DNA of 64,000 nucleotides from Chryseobacterium gleum (GTDB taxonomy: Bacteria > Bacteroidota > Bacteroidia > Flavobacteriales_D > Crocinitomicaceae). Shown in pieces: positions 8,835 through 17,690 of this stretch; the first letter of the stretch is position 1, and each line of letters opens with the position of its first letter. The translations under genes were made by a program, and so were the position numbers. Where the stretch lies: positions 1 through 64,000 of the forward strand of contig CAMAXI010000012.1 in the NCBI GenBank assembly GCA_945862165.1. The letters run 5' to 3'. Below the pieces are notes generated by a model, which was not told where the DNA came from, did no database searches, and worked only from the letters and a program-made list of their open reading frames with translations.

Positions 8835-9824
8835 GTGAGAAAAATAGTCATACTCGGCAAAGAAATCTTACCAGGTAAATCAGAGGAGCTAAATTTAGAT
8901 GTTGCGCATTTACATACGAGTACTCCAATACAAGTTCCAGTAATTGTAAGTAGAGGACTTGAAGATGGTCCTGTTTTACTTTTAATGGCAGGGATGCATG
9001 GGGATGAAATTAATGGTATGGAAATTATCCGTCGTGTCATTCATAAAGGATGGCATAAACCTAATAAAGGAACAGTTATATGTATTCCAATATTTAATAT
9101 TTTTGGTTTTCTGAATGTGTCTAGAGAGTTGCCAGATGGGCGCGATTTAAATAGATCTTTTCCTGGTTCAAAAAATGGTTCATTAGCAAGTCAATTTGCC
9201 TATCATTTTATGAAGGAAATTGCACCAATTACAGATTATATTTTAGATTTTCATACTGGTGCTTCGCAACGAAGTAATTTTCCACAGATCCGTTGTGTTT
9301 TTAAAGACGAAGAAAGTATTCGTTTGGCAAAAATATTCAATCCTCCATTTATTATTCATTCTTCACACATTTCAAAAACGGTGCGAGAGGCGATGCATCG
9401 CAGAGGAAAACATATTTTACTTTTTGAAGGTGGTAAAACAAATTCTATTGATGAATTTATTATTTATGAAGGATTAGAAGGTATCAAAAGAATGATGCAT
9501 GCGCTCGATTTACGTCATTTTAAATTAGACAAAAACGAACATCAATCCGTTTTAATCAAAGCTACAAAATGGTTAAGAGCTAGTCATTCGGGTATGTTTT
9601 TACCTTTAATTAAAAATGGCTCACGCGTTATTGAAGGAACGGTATTAGGTTTAATTACAGATCCTTTTGGTAAAATTGAGCGGAAAGTTAAATCTACCAT
9701 TGATGGTTATGTTTTCTGTGTCAATGAGGCTCCAATTGTAAATAAAGGAGATGCATTATTTAATATTGGTTCACCCAAAGAAATCGTACAAGAAGGGTTG
9801 ATACATCAATCGATTATCGATTAA
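8835..9824 (+). CDS. Succinylglutamate desuccinylase / aspartoacylase family hydrolase
   Basis: 329 residues with a GTG start. It is a zinc-dependent carboxypeptidase-fold deacylase: the first metal pair is in GMHGDEINGME (His55, Glu58), the substrate-binding segment is LPDGRDLNRSFPGS, and the second metal His is in DFHTGA. The C-terminal ~100 residues form the beta-barrel-like extension of this family (for example IEGTVLGLITDPFG). Members cleave N-acyl amino acids, but those next to rimK are predicted to act in the same peptide-modification pathway. It starts nine bases after rimK stops, which supports one transcript. The exact substrate is unknown. Confidence 0.88.
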   Translation: MRKIVILGKEILPGKSEELNLDVAHLHTSTPIQVPVIVSRGLEDGPVLLLMAGMHGDEINGMEIIRRVIHKGWHKPNKGTVICIPIFNIFGFLNVSRELPDGRDLNRSFPGSKNGSLASQFAYHFMKEIAPITDYILDFHTGASQRSNFPQIRCVFKDEESIRLAKIFNPPFIIHSSHISKTVREAMHRRGKHILLFEGGKTNSIDEFIIYEGLEGIKRMMHALDLRHFKLDKNEHQSVLIKATKWLRASHSGMFLPLIKNGSRVIEGTVLGLITDPFGKIERKVKSTIDGYVFCVNEAPIVNKGDALFNIGSPKEIVQEGLIHQSIID

Positions 9825-9932
9825 ATGATTATTTATTGCAACTTAAACTATGTTGGTGCGTTATAGTAATGATCAAAGTATAACAAAAGTTTAACAATAT
9901 CTTTTATTTAATTTAAAAATTACAAAATTAAA

Positions 9933-9965
9933 TTTGGTATTGCGAGTTTTTTCGTTGTACCTTTG
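9933..9965 (+). promoter_or_regulatory. Bacteroidetes-type promoter for rpoD
   Basis: TTTG at 9933-9936, a 21-base spacer and TACCTTTG at 9958-9965 form an almost ideal -33/-7 promoter. The bases after it (CACTC) match those at rpmE2 and rplS. Predicted start near 9971, about 39 bases before the ATG. Confidence 0.75.
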
Positions 9966-10009
9966 CACTCAATTTTTCGGGTTCATTCTAAAAAAGAAAG
10001 TTAGTAAAC

Positions 10010-10876
10010 ATGAGACAACTTAAAATTACCAAGTCGATTACAAATCGCGAAAGCCAATCTTTAGACAAATATTTACAAGATATTGGTAAAGAGGAGTTAA
10101 TAACTGCTGAAGAAGAAGTAGAGTTAGCACGTAAGATCAAACAGGGTGACCAACGTTCATTAGAGAAATTAACGAGAGCAAATTTACGTTTCGTAGTTTC
10201 TGTAGCAAAACAATATCAAAATCAAGGATTAACCTTACCTGATTTAATTAATGAGGGTAATTTAGGTTTGATAAAAGCAGCACAAAAATTTGATGAAACA
10301 CGTGGATTTAAATTTATTTCGTATGCTGTATGGTGGATTAGACAATCAATTTTACAAGCATTAGCTGAGCAAGCACGTATTGTTCGTTTACCATTAAACC
10401 AAGTAGGTTCATTAAATAAAATAAACAAAGCTTTTTCGAAATTAGAGCAAGAGTTTGAAAGACCACCATCAGCTGAAGAATTGGCTGAGGCATTAGAGGT
10501 TCCAGAGGATAAAATCAAGGAAAGTTTAAATGTATCTGGTCGTCACGTATCCATGGATGCACCTTTATCAACTTCTGAAGATGGTGGTACTTTGATGGAT
10601 GTAATGGCGAATGCAGATTCTCCTAAAGCGGATCACGCATTAATGGCTGAATCTTTACAAAAAGAAATCGAACGTTCATTAAGCACTTTAACAGATAAAG
10701 AAAGAGAAATTATTCGTTTATTTTTTGGAATAGGAATGAACCATGGTTTGACTTTAGAAGAAATTGGTGCAAAATTCAATTTAACGAGAGAAAGAGTAAG
10801 ACAAATAAAAGAAAAAGCTATTCGAAGATTACGTCATACTTCACGTAATAAATTATTAAAATCTTATTTAGGATAA
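10010..10876 (+). CDS. rpoD: Primary RNA polymerase sigma factor (RpoD/SigA)
   Basis: This is the housekeeping sigma factor that directs RNA polymerase to -33/-7 promoters. At 288 residues it has region 1.2 (residues ~16-50), region 2 with [15 protein letters not shown] and the -10-binding helix [10 protein letters not shown], region 3, and region 4 ending in [22 protein letters not shown], the -35-binding helix-turn-helix. Region 1.1 and the long insertion of the E. coli protein are absent, which is normal for Bacteroidetes and goes with their unusual promoter consensus. It has its own strong promoter and a terminator directly after it, so it is probably monocistronic. Confidence 0.97.
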   Translation: MRQLKITKSITNRESQSLDKYLQDIGKEELITAEEEVELARKIKQGDQRSLEKLTRANLRFVVSVAKQYQNQGLTLPDLINEGNLGLIKAAQKFDETRGFKFISYAVWWIRQSILQALAEQARIVRLPLNQVGSLNKINKAFSKLEQEFERPPSAEELAEALEVPEDKIKESLNVSGRHVSMDAPLSTSEDGGTLMDVMANADSPKADHALMAESLQKEIERSLSTLTDKEREIIRLFFGIGMNHGLTLEEIGAKFNLTRERVRQIKEKAIRRLRHTSRNKLLKSYLG

Positions 10877-10882
10877 TATTTA

Positions 10883-10916
10883 CGGCTGCAACTTTCAGGA
10901 GTTCAGCCGTTTTTTT
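10883..10916 (+). terminator. Rho-independent terminator after rpoD
   Basis: CGGCTG pairs with CAGCCG, extended by AACT/AGTT past one bulged C, and is followed by seven T residues. It lies six bases past the rpoD stop. Confidence 0.9.
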
Positions 10917-10945
10917 GTTTATATATTAATTTTCAATTTTAACAC

Positions 10946-12397
10946 ATGGAATCTGCTGTAGGTTACGAAAAAGAATTAAATGCACATGTTCAAAAAGAAC
11001 GTGCTGCTGTAGTATTAGCTAGTAAAACTGGTGAATTACTTTATGATAAAGGTATAGAATTGGTTTTGTACAGAAATCACTTATTGGATAGAACGGGATC
11101 TGAAATTTTGAATTTACATGATTATTCAAAAAATGTTGTAGAAAAACCAGTAGATGTATTTACAACTTCTGAATTAGCTTCTGAAATCTATAGTATGAAT
11201 TTAGCTCCAGCTAAATTGGATATAGGAAAACTTGCGACTGAATGGATTGCTGAACAAGCAAACTTTGAAAACAAACGTGCATTTTTAGAAAATAAATTAG
11301 CTGGATTCGATTTCGTTACTGCAGGTGGTTTAGAACCTAGAGATGTAGTATTGTATGGTTTTGGTCGTATTGGTCGTTTGGCTGCTCGTGAATTAATTAA
11401 ACAAGCTGGTAAAGGACAACAATTACGTTTACGTGCAATTGTAACACGTGGAGCTACCGACAAAGATATTATCAAGCGTGCATCTTTATTAAGAACAGAT
11501 TCTGTGCATGGTGCTTTTAAAGGAACCGTTGAACCAGATTTAGAGCGTAGAGCTTTAATCATTAATGGCCAGGTAGTTCAAATGATTGACGCATCTAATC
11601 CAGAAGATATTGATTACACAGCGTATGGAATTGATAATGCTTTAGTAATTGATAATACAGGTGTTTTCACAGATAGAACAGCATTATCTAGACACTTAAA
11701 TTCAAAAGGTGTTTCTAAAGTATTATTAACTGCTCCAGGAAAAGAAATTCCAAATGTTGTTTATGGTATCAACCAAGGAGAATTAGATTTAGAAAACGAA
11801 AATATCTTTTCAGCAGCATCTTGTACTACAAATGCAATTTCTCCTGTATTAAAAGTAATTCACGAAAAGTTAGGTGTTGTTAAAGGGCATATTGAAACTG
11901 TACACGCGTATACAAATGATCAAAACCTTTTAGATAACATGCATAAAAGTTCAAGAAGAGGACGTTCTGCAGCAATCAATATGGTAATCACTTCTACAGG
12001 AGCAGGTGCAGCGGTAACTAAAGTTATCCCTGGATTGAAAGATAAATTAACTGCAAATGCAGTTCGTGTACCTACACCAAATGGATCTTTAGCTATCTTA
12101 AATTTAAATGTAGAGAAAAAAACAAGTGTTGAAGAAGTAAATGCTATTTTGAAAGATGCAGCATTAAATGGAGATTTAGTTAATCAAATTTATTATTCAT
12201 TTGATCCTGAATTAGTTTCTTCTGATATAATTGGTAATACATGTTGTTCTGTTTATGATTCACAAGCAACAATCGTTTCTCCTGATGCAGAAAACGTAGT
12301 ATTATACGCATGGTATGATAATGAATTTGGATACACGAAACAAGTTATTCGTTTAGCAAAATATGTAACGAAAGTACAACGTAAAATTTATTACTAA
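10946..12397 (+). CDS. Glyceraldehyde-3-phosphate dehydrogenase, long form with N-terminal extension
   Basis: 483 residues, about 150 more than ordinary GAPDH. The first ~130 residues are a helical extension of unknown role; the catalytic part starts at VVLYGFGRIGRLAA (136 on) and has the active-site Cys293 in SAASCTTNAIS. After the second strand the sequence reads IVTRGATD rather than the VNDLAD of NAD enzymes, so there is no obvious acidic residue to bind the NAD ribose; NADP or dual use, and a gluconeogenic role, are inferred. The long form is known in Flavobacteria. A second, standard GAPDH gene lies 2.8 kb downstream. The gene is flanked by terminators and is probably transcribed alone. 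Confidence 0.93.
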   Translation: MESAVGYEKELNAHVQKERAAVVLASKTGELLYDKGIELVLYRNHLLDRTGSEILNLHDYSKNVVEKPVDVFTTSELASEIYSMNLAPAKLDIGKLATEWIAEQANFENKRAFLENKLAGFDFVTAGGLEPRDVVLYGFGRIGRLAARELIKQAGKGQQLRLRAIVTRGATDKDIIKRASLLRTDSVHGAFKGTVEPDLERRALIINGQVVQMIDASNPEDIDYTAYGIDNALVIDNTGVFTDRTALSRHLNSKGVSKVLLTAPGKEIPNVVYGINQGELDLENENIFSAASCTTNAISPVLKVIHEKLGVVKGHIETVHAYTNDQNLLDNMHKSSRRGRSAAINMVITSTGAGAAVTKVIPGLKDKLTANAVRVPTPNGSLAILNLNVEKKTSVEEVNAILKDAALNGDLVNQIYYSFDPELVSSDIIGNTCCSVYDSQATIVSPDAENVVLYAWYDNEFGYTKQVIRLAKYVTKVQRKIYY

Positions 12398-12423
12398 TTA
12401 ATAGTAATTTTATTTCAAAGTAT

Positions 12424-12452
12424 AAGCCTCGAAGAAATTTGAGGCTTTTTTT
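12424..12452 (+). terminator. Terminator after the long GAPDH gene
   Basis: AAGCCTC (12424-12430) pairs with GAGGCTT (12441-12447), followed by a run of T residues. It lies between convergent genes and may serve the opposite strand too. Confidence 0.85.
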
Positions 12453-12458
12453 CGTCTA

Positions 12459-13466
12459 TTATTTTATACCAAAACGATATCCTCCAACCAATCGAATGCT
12501 AAAATAAGTTTGAGCATATTTCAAACCAGTAAATTGAATGGATTTATTGTCAAAATCGGTATGTAGCATTAAAAACCATTTCGGAGTATTATAGCCACCC
12601 ATTACACGAATGTCATATCTTGAAGCTAATCCAATAAAATTTCTATATAAACTTGTTGTTTCATAACTTTTATCTTGTATTGTAAATCCATATCCAGTCA
12701 AAACACTAAAGTTCCAATGATTTTTAACTAGTACTAATGCAATTCCTGGAATAAAGCCAAAATCGAAAGCGCGTATATGAGTTGCACTAGATTTAGTATT
12801 GATTGTGTCGATTAAATAATCAGGTATAATAGGGGAGTTATTATTACTTAAACCAAAAGAATTTAACGTGCTTTTCAAATACCAAGTAAAAGCGAATTTA
12901 TTAAAAACAGCCGTTTTCCCTCTTAATGCGGACATGGTAAAATTCTTTTTATGAAAATACCACATGTTTACAGAGAAACTATTACTCATTAAATCATTTT
13001 TTATATCATTTGGATATTCATTGTTATAATTATTATAAAATTGTTTAGAATCCATTAAAGCAAACCCTTTATATTGATAAAAATCAAAATCAAAAAATAT
13101 TTTTTTGTACGTAAAATCAAAACCTAGATGAAAATATTTTGAATAGCCATAGCTTTTGGTTGGTTTTATTGATCCAGGTAACTGCACACCAAACCTTACG
13201 GAAAAAATCTTATAATTACACCCTACACCATAAAAGTCATGTATATTATTTCTAAACTTAAGATTTTTTGAAATTTGATTATGTACAATCTTCAAATCAA
13301 ATGGGGCGGTATTAAATCCTAAATCATTATAAATAATTAAATTATTTCTATAAGAAGTTAAAGAAACTGTATCCTTTTGAGAAAAAATAAAAAATGAAAT
13401 AAAGGAAAATAATGTAGTTATAATCAGATAATTGTAAACTTTAAAAAACACTAAGAAATGCTTCAT
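12459..13466 (-). CDS. Outer-membrane beta-barrel-like protein, probably DUF4421
   Basis: 335 residues with an N-terminal hydrophobic signal segment ending near FFIFSQ. The remainder is rich in aromatic residues and alternating strands, with segments such as GVGCNYKIFSVRFGVQLPG and KYFHLGFDFTYKKIFFDFDF, which resemble the DUF4421 family of Bacteroidetes. The terminal residues (RLVGGYRFGIK) look like a closing membrane strand. The family has no known function; an outer-membrane barrel is inferred from composition. It stands alone between convergent and divergent neighbours and has a lower GC content than the genes around it. Confidence 0.65.
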   Translation of the reverse strand: MKHFLVFFKVYNYLIITTLFSFISFFIFSQKDTVSLTSYRNNLIIYNDLGFNTAPFDLKIVHNQISKNLKFRNNIHDFYGVGCNYKIFSVRFGVQLPGSIKPTKSYGYSKYFHLGFDFTYKKIFFDFDFYQYKGFALMDSKQFYNNYNNEYPNDIKNDLMSNSFSVNMWYFHKKNFTMSALRGKTAVFNKFAFTWYLKSTLNSFGLSNNNSPIIPDYLIDTINTKSSATHIRAFDFGFIPGIALVLVKNHWNFSVLTGYGFTIQDKSYETTSLYRNFIGLASRYDIRVMGGYNTPKWFLMLHTDFDNKSIQFTGLKYAQTYFSIRLVGGYRFGIK

Positions 13467-13564
13467 TATTTCTATATTAATTATTTAAAACAAATATATT
13501 TTAGATTAGAAATCTAGATGTAAAAGTAATCGATGTAAATGAATTATTGGTGTTGAATATTTAT

Positions 13565-13572
13565 TAAATTTG
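13565..13572 (+). promoter_or_regulatory. Putative -7 element upstream of the P-domain protein
   Basis: TAAATTTG matches the TAnnTTTG consensus 24 bases before the ATG. No convincing TTTG lies at the right distance, so only half of the promoter is supported. Confidence 0.35.
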
Positions 13573-13596
13573 TCTACACAGACACTTCAATAAGCA

Positions 13597-15195
13597 ATGT
13601 TTATTAAAAGATTAATACTCTTATTTGTAATTATCCTAGTTAACAATTTATTGATAGCACAGTTACCTATCCCTAAATTATTGTCGACTGAAATAAGTTT
13701 AAATTATAAAGGTTTAGACACCGTTACAAAAGCAAATGAGACTCTAGTGCTGAAAATTTGTTTTGGTGATTCCATTGGATTATCTCCAAAAATCACCTAT
13801 GCTTCACCTCTAATTGATTCAACCAATTTAAAGTATGAGTGGGTGATAGGTGGAATTGGATTTTACCAGAATAAAAAAATGTACTTTAAACCTAAATATA
13901 GTAATGGCTACTATGTTACATTAAACATTTATAAAGACACTACGATTAAAGATGAATTTGTATCCTGGAAATTAGATTCAGCATTTTTTAAAGTTCAAGT
14001 ATCTGCCACTCCTAAATACAAAGCTTTTAAGACTGTACCAAGTAATATTTGTATGGATAAAGTAGTGGAAGTATATATGCCTAAAAAAGATGGTACCTCC
14101 GATACGGATCCGATACAATTAGCGAAAGGATATTATAGTATTGGTGGTTTGTATAAAGCAAATACAGCAATACCGGATATTCAGGATTCTTCTTTTACAT
14201 CTAATATATTGATTGACGATTTTGGAAATAATGCATTTATCAAATCGAAAGAGGATATTGAACAGGTTTGTATGTCGATGGAACATTCTTACCTTGGCGA
14301 TTTAGAAATCGTACTGACTTGTCCATCAGGAAAAAGCGCTGTTTTAATAAATAGTTTCAAAGCGAATAATCCAGGTACTATTCCTGGGGGATTTGATGGA
14401 AAAGATACAAAGTTGGGGAATGATTTAGATATGACAGGTGTCGATATTCACGGTGATCCGCACATGCAATATTGCTTCTCTTCCTACAATTCTAATTTTG
14501 GAACAATGGGAGATGAATATTTTGTTGGCAATTTTAAAACTAACAGTATAGGCATGCCAGCAATGAATCCAGATGGTATATATATTCCGGAAGAATCATT
14601 TAATAAATTTATCGGATGTCCAATAAAAGGGGATTGGAAGATTACGATTTCGGATAATAACGAAGGAGATGATGGTTATATTTTTGATTGGGGAATCATG
14701 TTTAACTCTAAAGCTTTTCCAAATATTGAAAATTATCAAAATAAATTAACAAAATCGGAATGGCAGGTAGATCCAAATGGTGCCATAACTAATAATTCAT
14801 TGGACACCACATTTATAACCCCTAAAATATTAGGCGATAATTCTTTTAAATATCTTGTTACAACGGATTATGGGTGTGGTGGAGTAGGATATGATACTAT
14901 TATTAAAATTCAAACTAAATTATGTATTAATATTCCGAATGTAATGAATTTAAGTTCCAAGGTTGGAAATAATGTTTTTTACGTAAATACAGGAGATGTA
15001 CGCGAATTTAAATGTGAAATTTATAACAGATGGGGGGTGGTAATGGAGGTTCTGTCGGGACAAAAAGAAGGTTGGGATGGTCGAGATAAACATGGAAGAA
15101 TTGTTTCTGAAGGTGTATATTACTACAGATTAAATATTACGTTTAATAATGGGAGTTCAGTTTCTAAAGACGGAAATTTTCTATTGATGCATTGA
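13597..15195 (+). CDS. Secreted protein with proprotein-convertase P-domain and gliding-motility C-terminal domain
   Basis: 532 residues with a signal peptide (cleavage near LLIAQ). The first ~190 residues have a PKD-like flavour (YEWVIGG). Residues ~200-375 form a P/Homo-B domain: INTERVAL marks are SMEHSYLGDLEIVLTCPSG, GTIPGGFDG and KGDWKITISDNNEGDDGY. The last ~85 residues are a CHU_C / gliding-motility-type domain (IYNRWGVVMEV, GWDGRDKHGR, VSEGVYYYRL), which marks T9SS type B cargo. P-domains usually follow a subtilisin domain, but none is present here, so this is probably an adhesin or structural surface protein and not a protease. The next gene (GAPDH) begins 24 bases later but is unlikely to be functionally related. 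Confidence 0.82.
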   Translation: MFIKRLILLFVIILVNNLLIAQLPIPKLLSTEISLNYKGLDTVTKANETLVLKICFGDSIGLSPKITYASPLIDSTNLKYEWVIGGIGFYQNKKMYFKPKYSNGYYVTLNIYKDTTIKDEFVSWKLDSAFFKVQVSATPKYKAFKTVPSNICMDKVVEVYMPKKDGTSDTDPIQLAKGYYSIGGLYKANTAIPDIQDSSFTSNILIDDFGNNAFIKSKEDIEQVCMSMEHSYLGDLEIVLTCPSGKSAVLINSFKANNPGTIPGGFDGKDTKLGNDLDMTGVDIHGDPHMQYCFSSYNSNFGTMGDEYFVGNFKTNSIGMPAMNPDGIYIPEESFNKFIGCPIKGDWKITISDNNEGDDGYIFDWGIMFNSKAFPNIENYQNKLTKSEWQVDPNGAITNNSLDTTFITPKILGDNSFKYLVTTDYGCGGVGYDTIIKIQTKLCINIPNVMNLSSKVGNNVFYVNTGDVREFKCEIYNRWGVVMEVLSGQKEGWDGRDKHGRIVSEGVYYYRLNITFNNGSSVSKDGNFLLMH

Positions 15196-15218
15196 TTTTT
15201 TTCTAAAAATTAACGATT

Positions 15219-16223
15219 ATGAAAGGAAATAAAAAAATAGTAGGAGTAAATGGATTTGGTAGAATTGGAAGATATTTTACACGATTAAGTTTAAAAAACA
15301 CGGAAATAGATGTTGCTGTAGTTAATGATTTAGCAGATATTAAATCTCTAGCACATTTATTAAAGTACGACAGTATTCATGGTGGAGTTAATGAAAAATT
15401 CACCATCATAGACAACTCACTTCATTTTGATAACGGTAAGATTATTCATTTTGTTCAAGAAAAAGATCCTGCAAATATACCGTGGGAAAAATATGGCGTT
15501 GAATATGTACTAGAATCTACTGGATTGTTTTTAACGCGAGAAAAAGCTAATCTACATTTACAACATCCCGGAGTTAAGAAAGTAATATTAAGTGCTCCAG
15601 CAAATGATGATGATATAAAAACAGTAGTACTCGGAGTAAATGATCATCTTTTGGAAGATACAGATACGATTATTTCAAATGCATCGTGTACAACTAATTC
15701 AGCTGCACCGATGATTGAAGTAATTCGTAAATTAACGCATATTGAAAGTGCTTATATTACTACTATACATAGTTATACGACCGACCAGCGTTTGCACGAT
15801 TCTCCACATAAAGATCTTCGCAGGGCTAGATCTGCTGCATTATCGATTGTACCAACATCTACAGGAGCAGCTAAAGCCCTGACTAAAATTTTCCCAGAAT
15901 TAGAAGGTCATTTTGGTGGTTGTGGAATGCGTGTTCCTGTTCCGGATGGAAGTCTAACGGATTTAACATTAATTGTAAGCAATCCTCCAACGGTAGAAGC
16001 TATTAATGAAGCATTTAAAGAAGCTTCAGAAACTTATCTCAAAGATGTTATGTCTTACACGGAAGATCCGATTGTATCTGTTGACATTGTTGGTAATTCT
16101 AGCAGCGTAATTTTTGATAGTGACCTAACACATGTTATTGGTAATATGGTTAAGTTGGTAGGTTGGTATGATAATGAGGCTGGATATTCAAATCGTTTGA
16201 TCAATCTTTTTGAAATTTTATAA
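15219..16223 (+). CDS. gap: Glyceraldehyde-3-phosphate dehydrogenase, type I
   Basis: 334 residues, the standard length. It oxidises glyceraldehyde-3-phosphate to 1,3-bisphosphoglycerate with NAD in glycolysis. The Rossmann motif is GVNGFGRIGR (9-18), the NAD-type VVNDLAD is at 34-40, the catalytic Cys157 is in SNASCTTN, and GWYDNEAGYSNR closes the sequence. The acidic residue in VVNDLAD indicates NAD preference, in contrast to the long paralogue at 10946. The gene lies 24 bases after a secreted surface protein with no terminator between, so read-through transcription is possible. Confidence 0.95.
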   Translation: MKGNKKIVGVNGFGRIGRYFTRLSLKNTEIDVAVVNDLADIKSLAHLLKYDSIHGGVNEKFTIIDNSLHFDNGKIIHFVQEKDPANIPWEKYGVEYVLESTGLFLTREKANLHLQHPGVKKVILSAPANDDDIKTVVLGVNDHLLEDTDTIISNASCTTNSAAPMIEVIRKLTHIESAYITTIHSYTTDQRLHDSPHKDLRRARSAALSIVPTSTGAAKALTKIFPELEGHFGGCGMRVPVPDGSLTDLTLIVSNPPTVEAINEAFKEASETYLKDVMSYTEDPIVSVDIVGNSSSVIFDSDLTHVIGNMVKLVGWYDNEAGYSNRLINLFEIL

Positions 16224-16317
16224 GTATTTGTTTTGTTAGAAAAGGATATAATAAACTATATACTTTTCTAAAGAGAATCTATTTAACATAATATTAATTA
16301 TAAGACAAATTAGTATT

Positions 16318-16719
16318 TTACAGTGCGTTCAAATAAACCCAATGTGAATCTTCTCTAATAAACGAAGATTTCTCATGAATATATTTAAGTTTGTTTTTTT
16401 CTATAAAATAAGCTTTGAATTCCACTATACCTTCAAAATCATTTTCTAATCCATTCTTTGATGATATAATATCTAAACGATTCCAGGCTACTGATCTTGA
16501 CCAAGAGATTGTATTGTGTATCGTTGATGCATTTCGAAATTGTTTTGAATGACTCAGTAATAAATAATCACCATTACACAAAACAAAAGCGGAATATCGA
16601 GAACGCATAAGGTCTTCTGCTGTTAAAGCATTATGAAAATCAGCATGAACTAAAAAACAACAATCTTTGTATAAATTATTATTTCTACCACATGGGCAGA
16701 TTATTTCTGTTAACGACAT
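16318..16719 (-). CDS. YchJ-like protein with SEC-C zinc motif
   Basis: 133 residues. The N-terminus has a SEC-C metal-binding motif (CPCGRNNNLYKDCC, Cys 8, 10, 20, 21), and the rest fits the NTF2-like YchJ/UPF0225 fold, including TAEDLMRSRYSAFVL and IVEFKAYF. The function of the family is unknown; the SEC-C motif is shared with SecA, where it binds zinc and SecB. It lies 26 bases after the CvfB-like gene on the same strand, so the two may be co-transcribed. Confidence 0.85.
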   Translation of the reverse strand: MSLTEIICPCGRNNNLYKDCCFLVHADFHNALTAEDLMRSRYSAFVLCNGDYLLLSHSKQFRNASTIHNTISWSRSVAWNRLDIISSKNGLENDFEGIVEFKAYFIEKNKLKYIHEKSSFIREDSHWVYLNAL

Positions 16720-16744
16720 ATATTATGTTAAATAGAAATAACTA

Positions 16745-17581
16745 TTAAAAATCACCAAGTCGAATATGATCAGAATTAATAACAACTAACTTCTGTTTGT
16801 ATAACATACCGATTGCGTTCTTAAATGTTTTTTTACTCATTCCAACTTCTTCACGTATGGTATCTGGATCACTTTTGTCCGTCAAATTCATTCGTCCATC
16901 ATGTTCAGATAAATAACGTATAATACGTTCACAGGTATCTTCCATTTTCACAAACCCTATTTTCTCAAGAGATACATCTAACTTACCATCCTCCCGTACT
17001 TTTTTAATGTAACCTTTACATTTTTCACCGTATCGCAAAGGACGAATTATATCATTTTTGTAAATAAGTCCACTATAGGTATCGTTAACAATTACATTTT
17101 TACCTAATTCCGTAGTGTTGGAAATAAGTAAATCAACTTCTTGATTTTCTTCAACGAGTACGCGTTCAAATTCTAAAAAGCGACGAATTCTAGAAGAAGC
17201 CACTAAACGTTGAGTTGCCTCATCCAAATAAAGATATACAATATAGGATTTTCCTTCTTCCATTTTTTGATTTTGCTCCTTAAATGGCACGAGTAAATCC
17301 TTCTCTATCCCCCACTCCATAAATGCTCCAAAGTGACTTACTTGATTAACTTTAAGGCAAGAGAATTCATTTAATTCAACCAAAGGTTTTAACGTAGTAG
17401 CAATAATTCTATCTTCTGAATCTAAGTATAAAAAGACAGAAATATCCTCTCCTATCTCAGCTCCTTCCGGTATATATTTGGTTGGTAATAACACTACATT
17501 ATCTTCATCATCCCCTAAATATGCACCAGGTGCTGTAAAACGAAGTATCGAAAGTGTATTGAATTGGCCAAGATGCATCAT
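16745..17581 (-). CDS. S1-domain RNA-binding protein, CvfB family
   Basis: 278 residues matching the CvfB/YitL family. Three S1-like beta domains occupy residues ~5-65, 70-130 and 140-205 (for example GAFMEWGIEKDLLVPFKEQ and KCKGYIKKVREDGKLDVSL), followed by a C-terminal winged helix (residues ~215-278, with SDPDTIREEVGMSKKTFKNAIG). CvfB of Staphylococcus aureus binds RNA and affects virulence gene expression; the role in Bacteroidetes is not established. It precedes the YchJ-like gene on the same strand. Confidence 0.9.
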   Translation of the reverse strand: MMHLGQFNTLSILRFTAPGAYLGDDEDNVVLLPTKYIPEGAEIGEDISVFLYLDSEDRIIATTLKPLVELNEFSCLKVNQVSHFGAFMEWGIEKDLLVPFKEQNQKMEEGKSYIVYLYLDEATQRLVASSRIRRFLEFERVLVEENQEVDLLISNTTELGKNVIVNDTYSGLIYKNDIIRPLRYGEKCKGYIKKVREDGKLDVSLEKIGFVKMEDTCERIIRYLSEHDGRMNLTDKSDPDTIREEVGMSKKTFKNAIGMLYKQKLVVINSDHIRLGDF

Positions 17582-17690
17582 ATCTGAGAGATTAATATTT
17601 TTATAAAGATAAATATTTCTTATGGTTTCGGTAATTTAAAACAACCAATCGTATTTTTTATCGTTATATTTAAGAATCAAAATTTAAACT

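Noticed and set aside
16237-16270. Hairpin TAGAAAAG/CTTTTCTA after the second GAPDH gene as a terminator
   Set aside because: AT-rich stem with a long loop and no T run after it; too weak to call.
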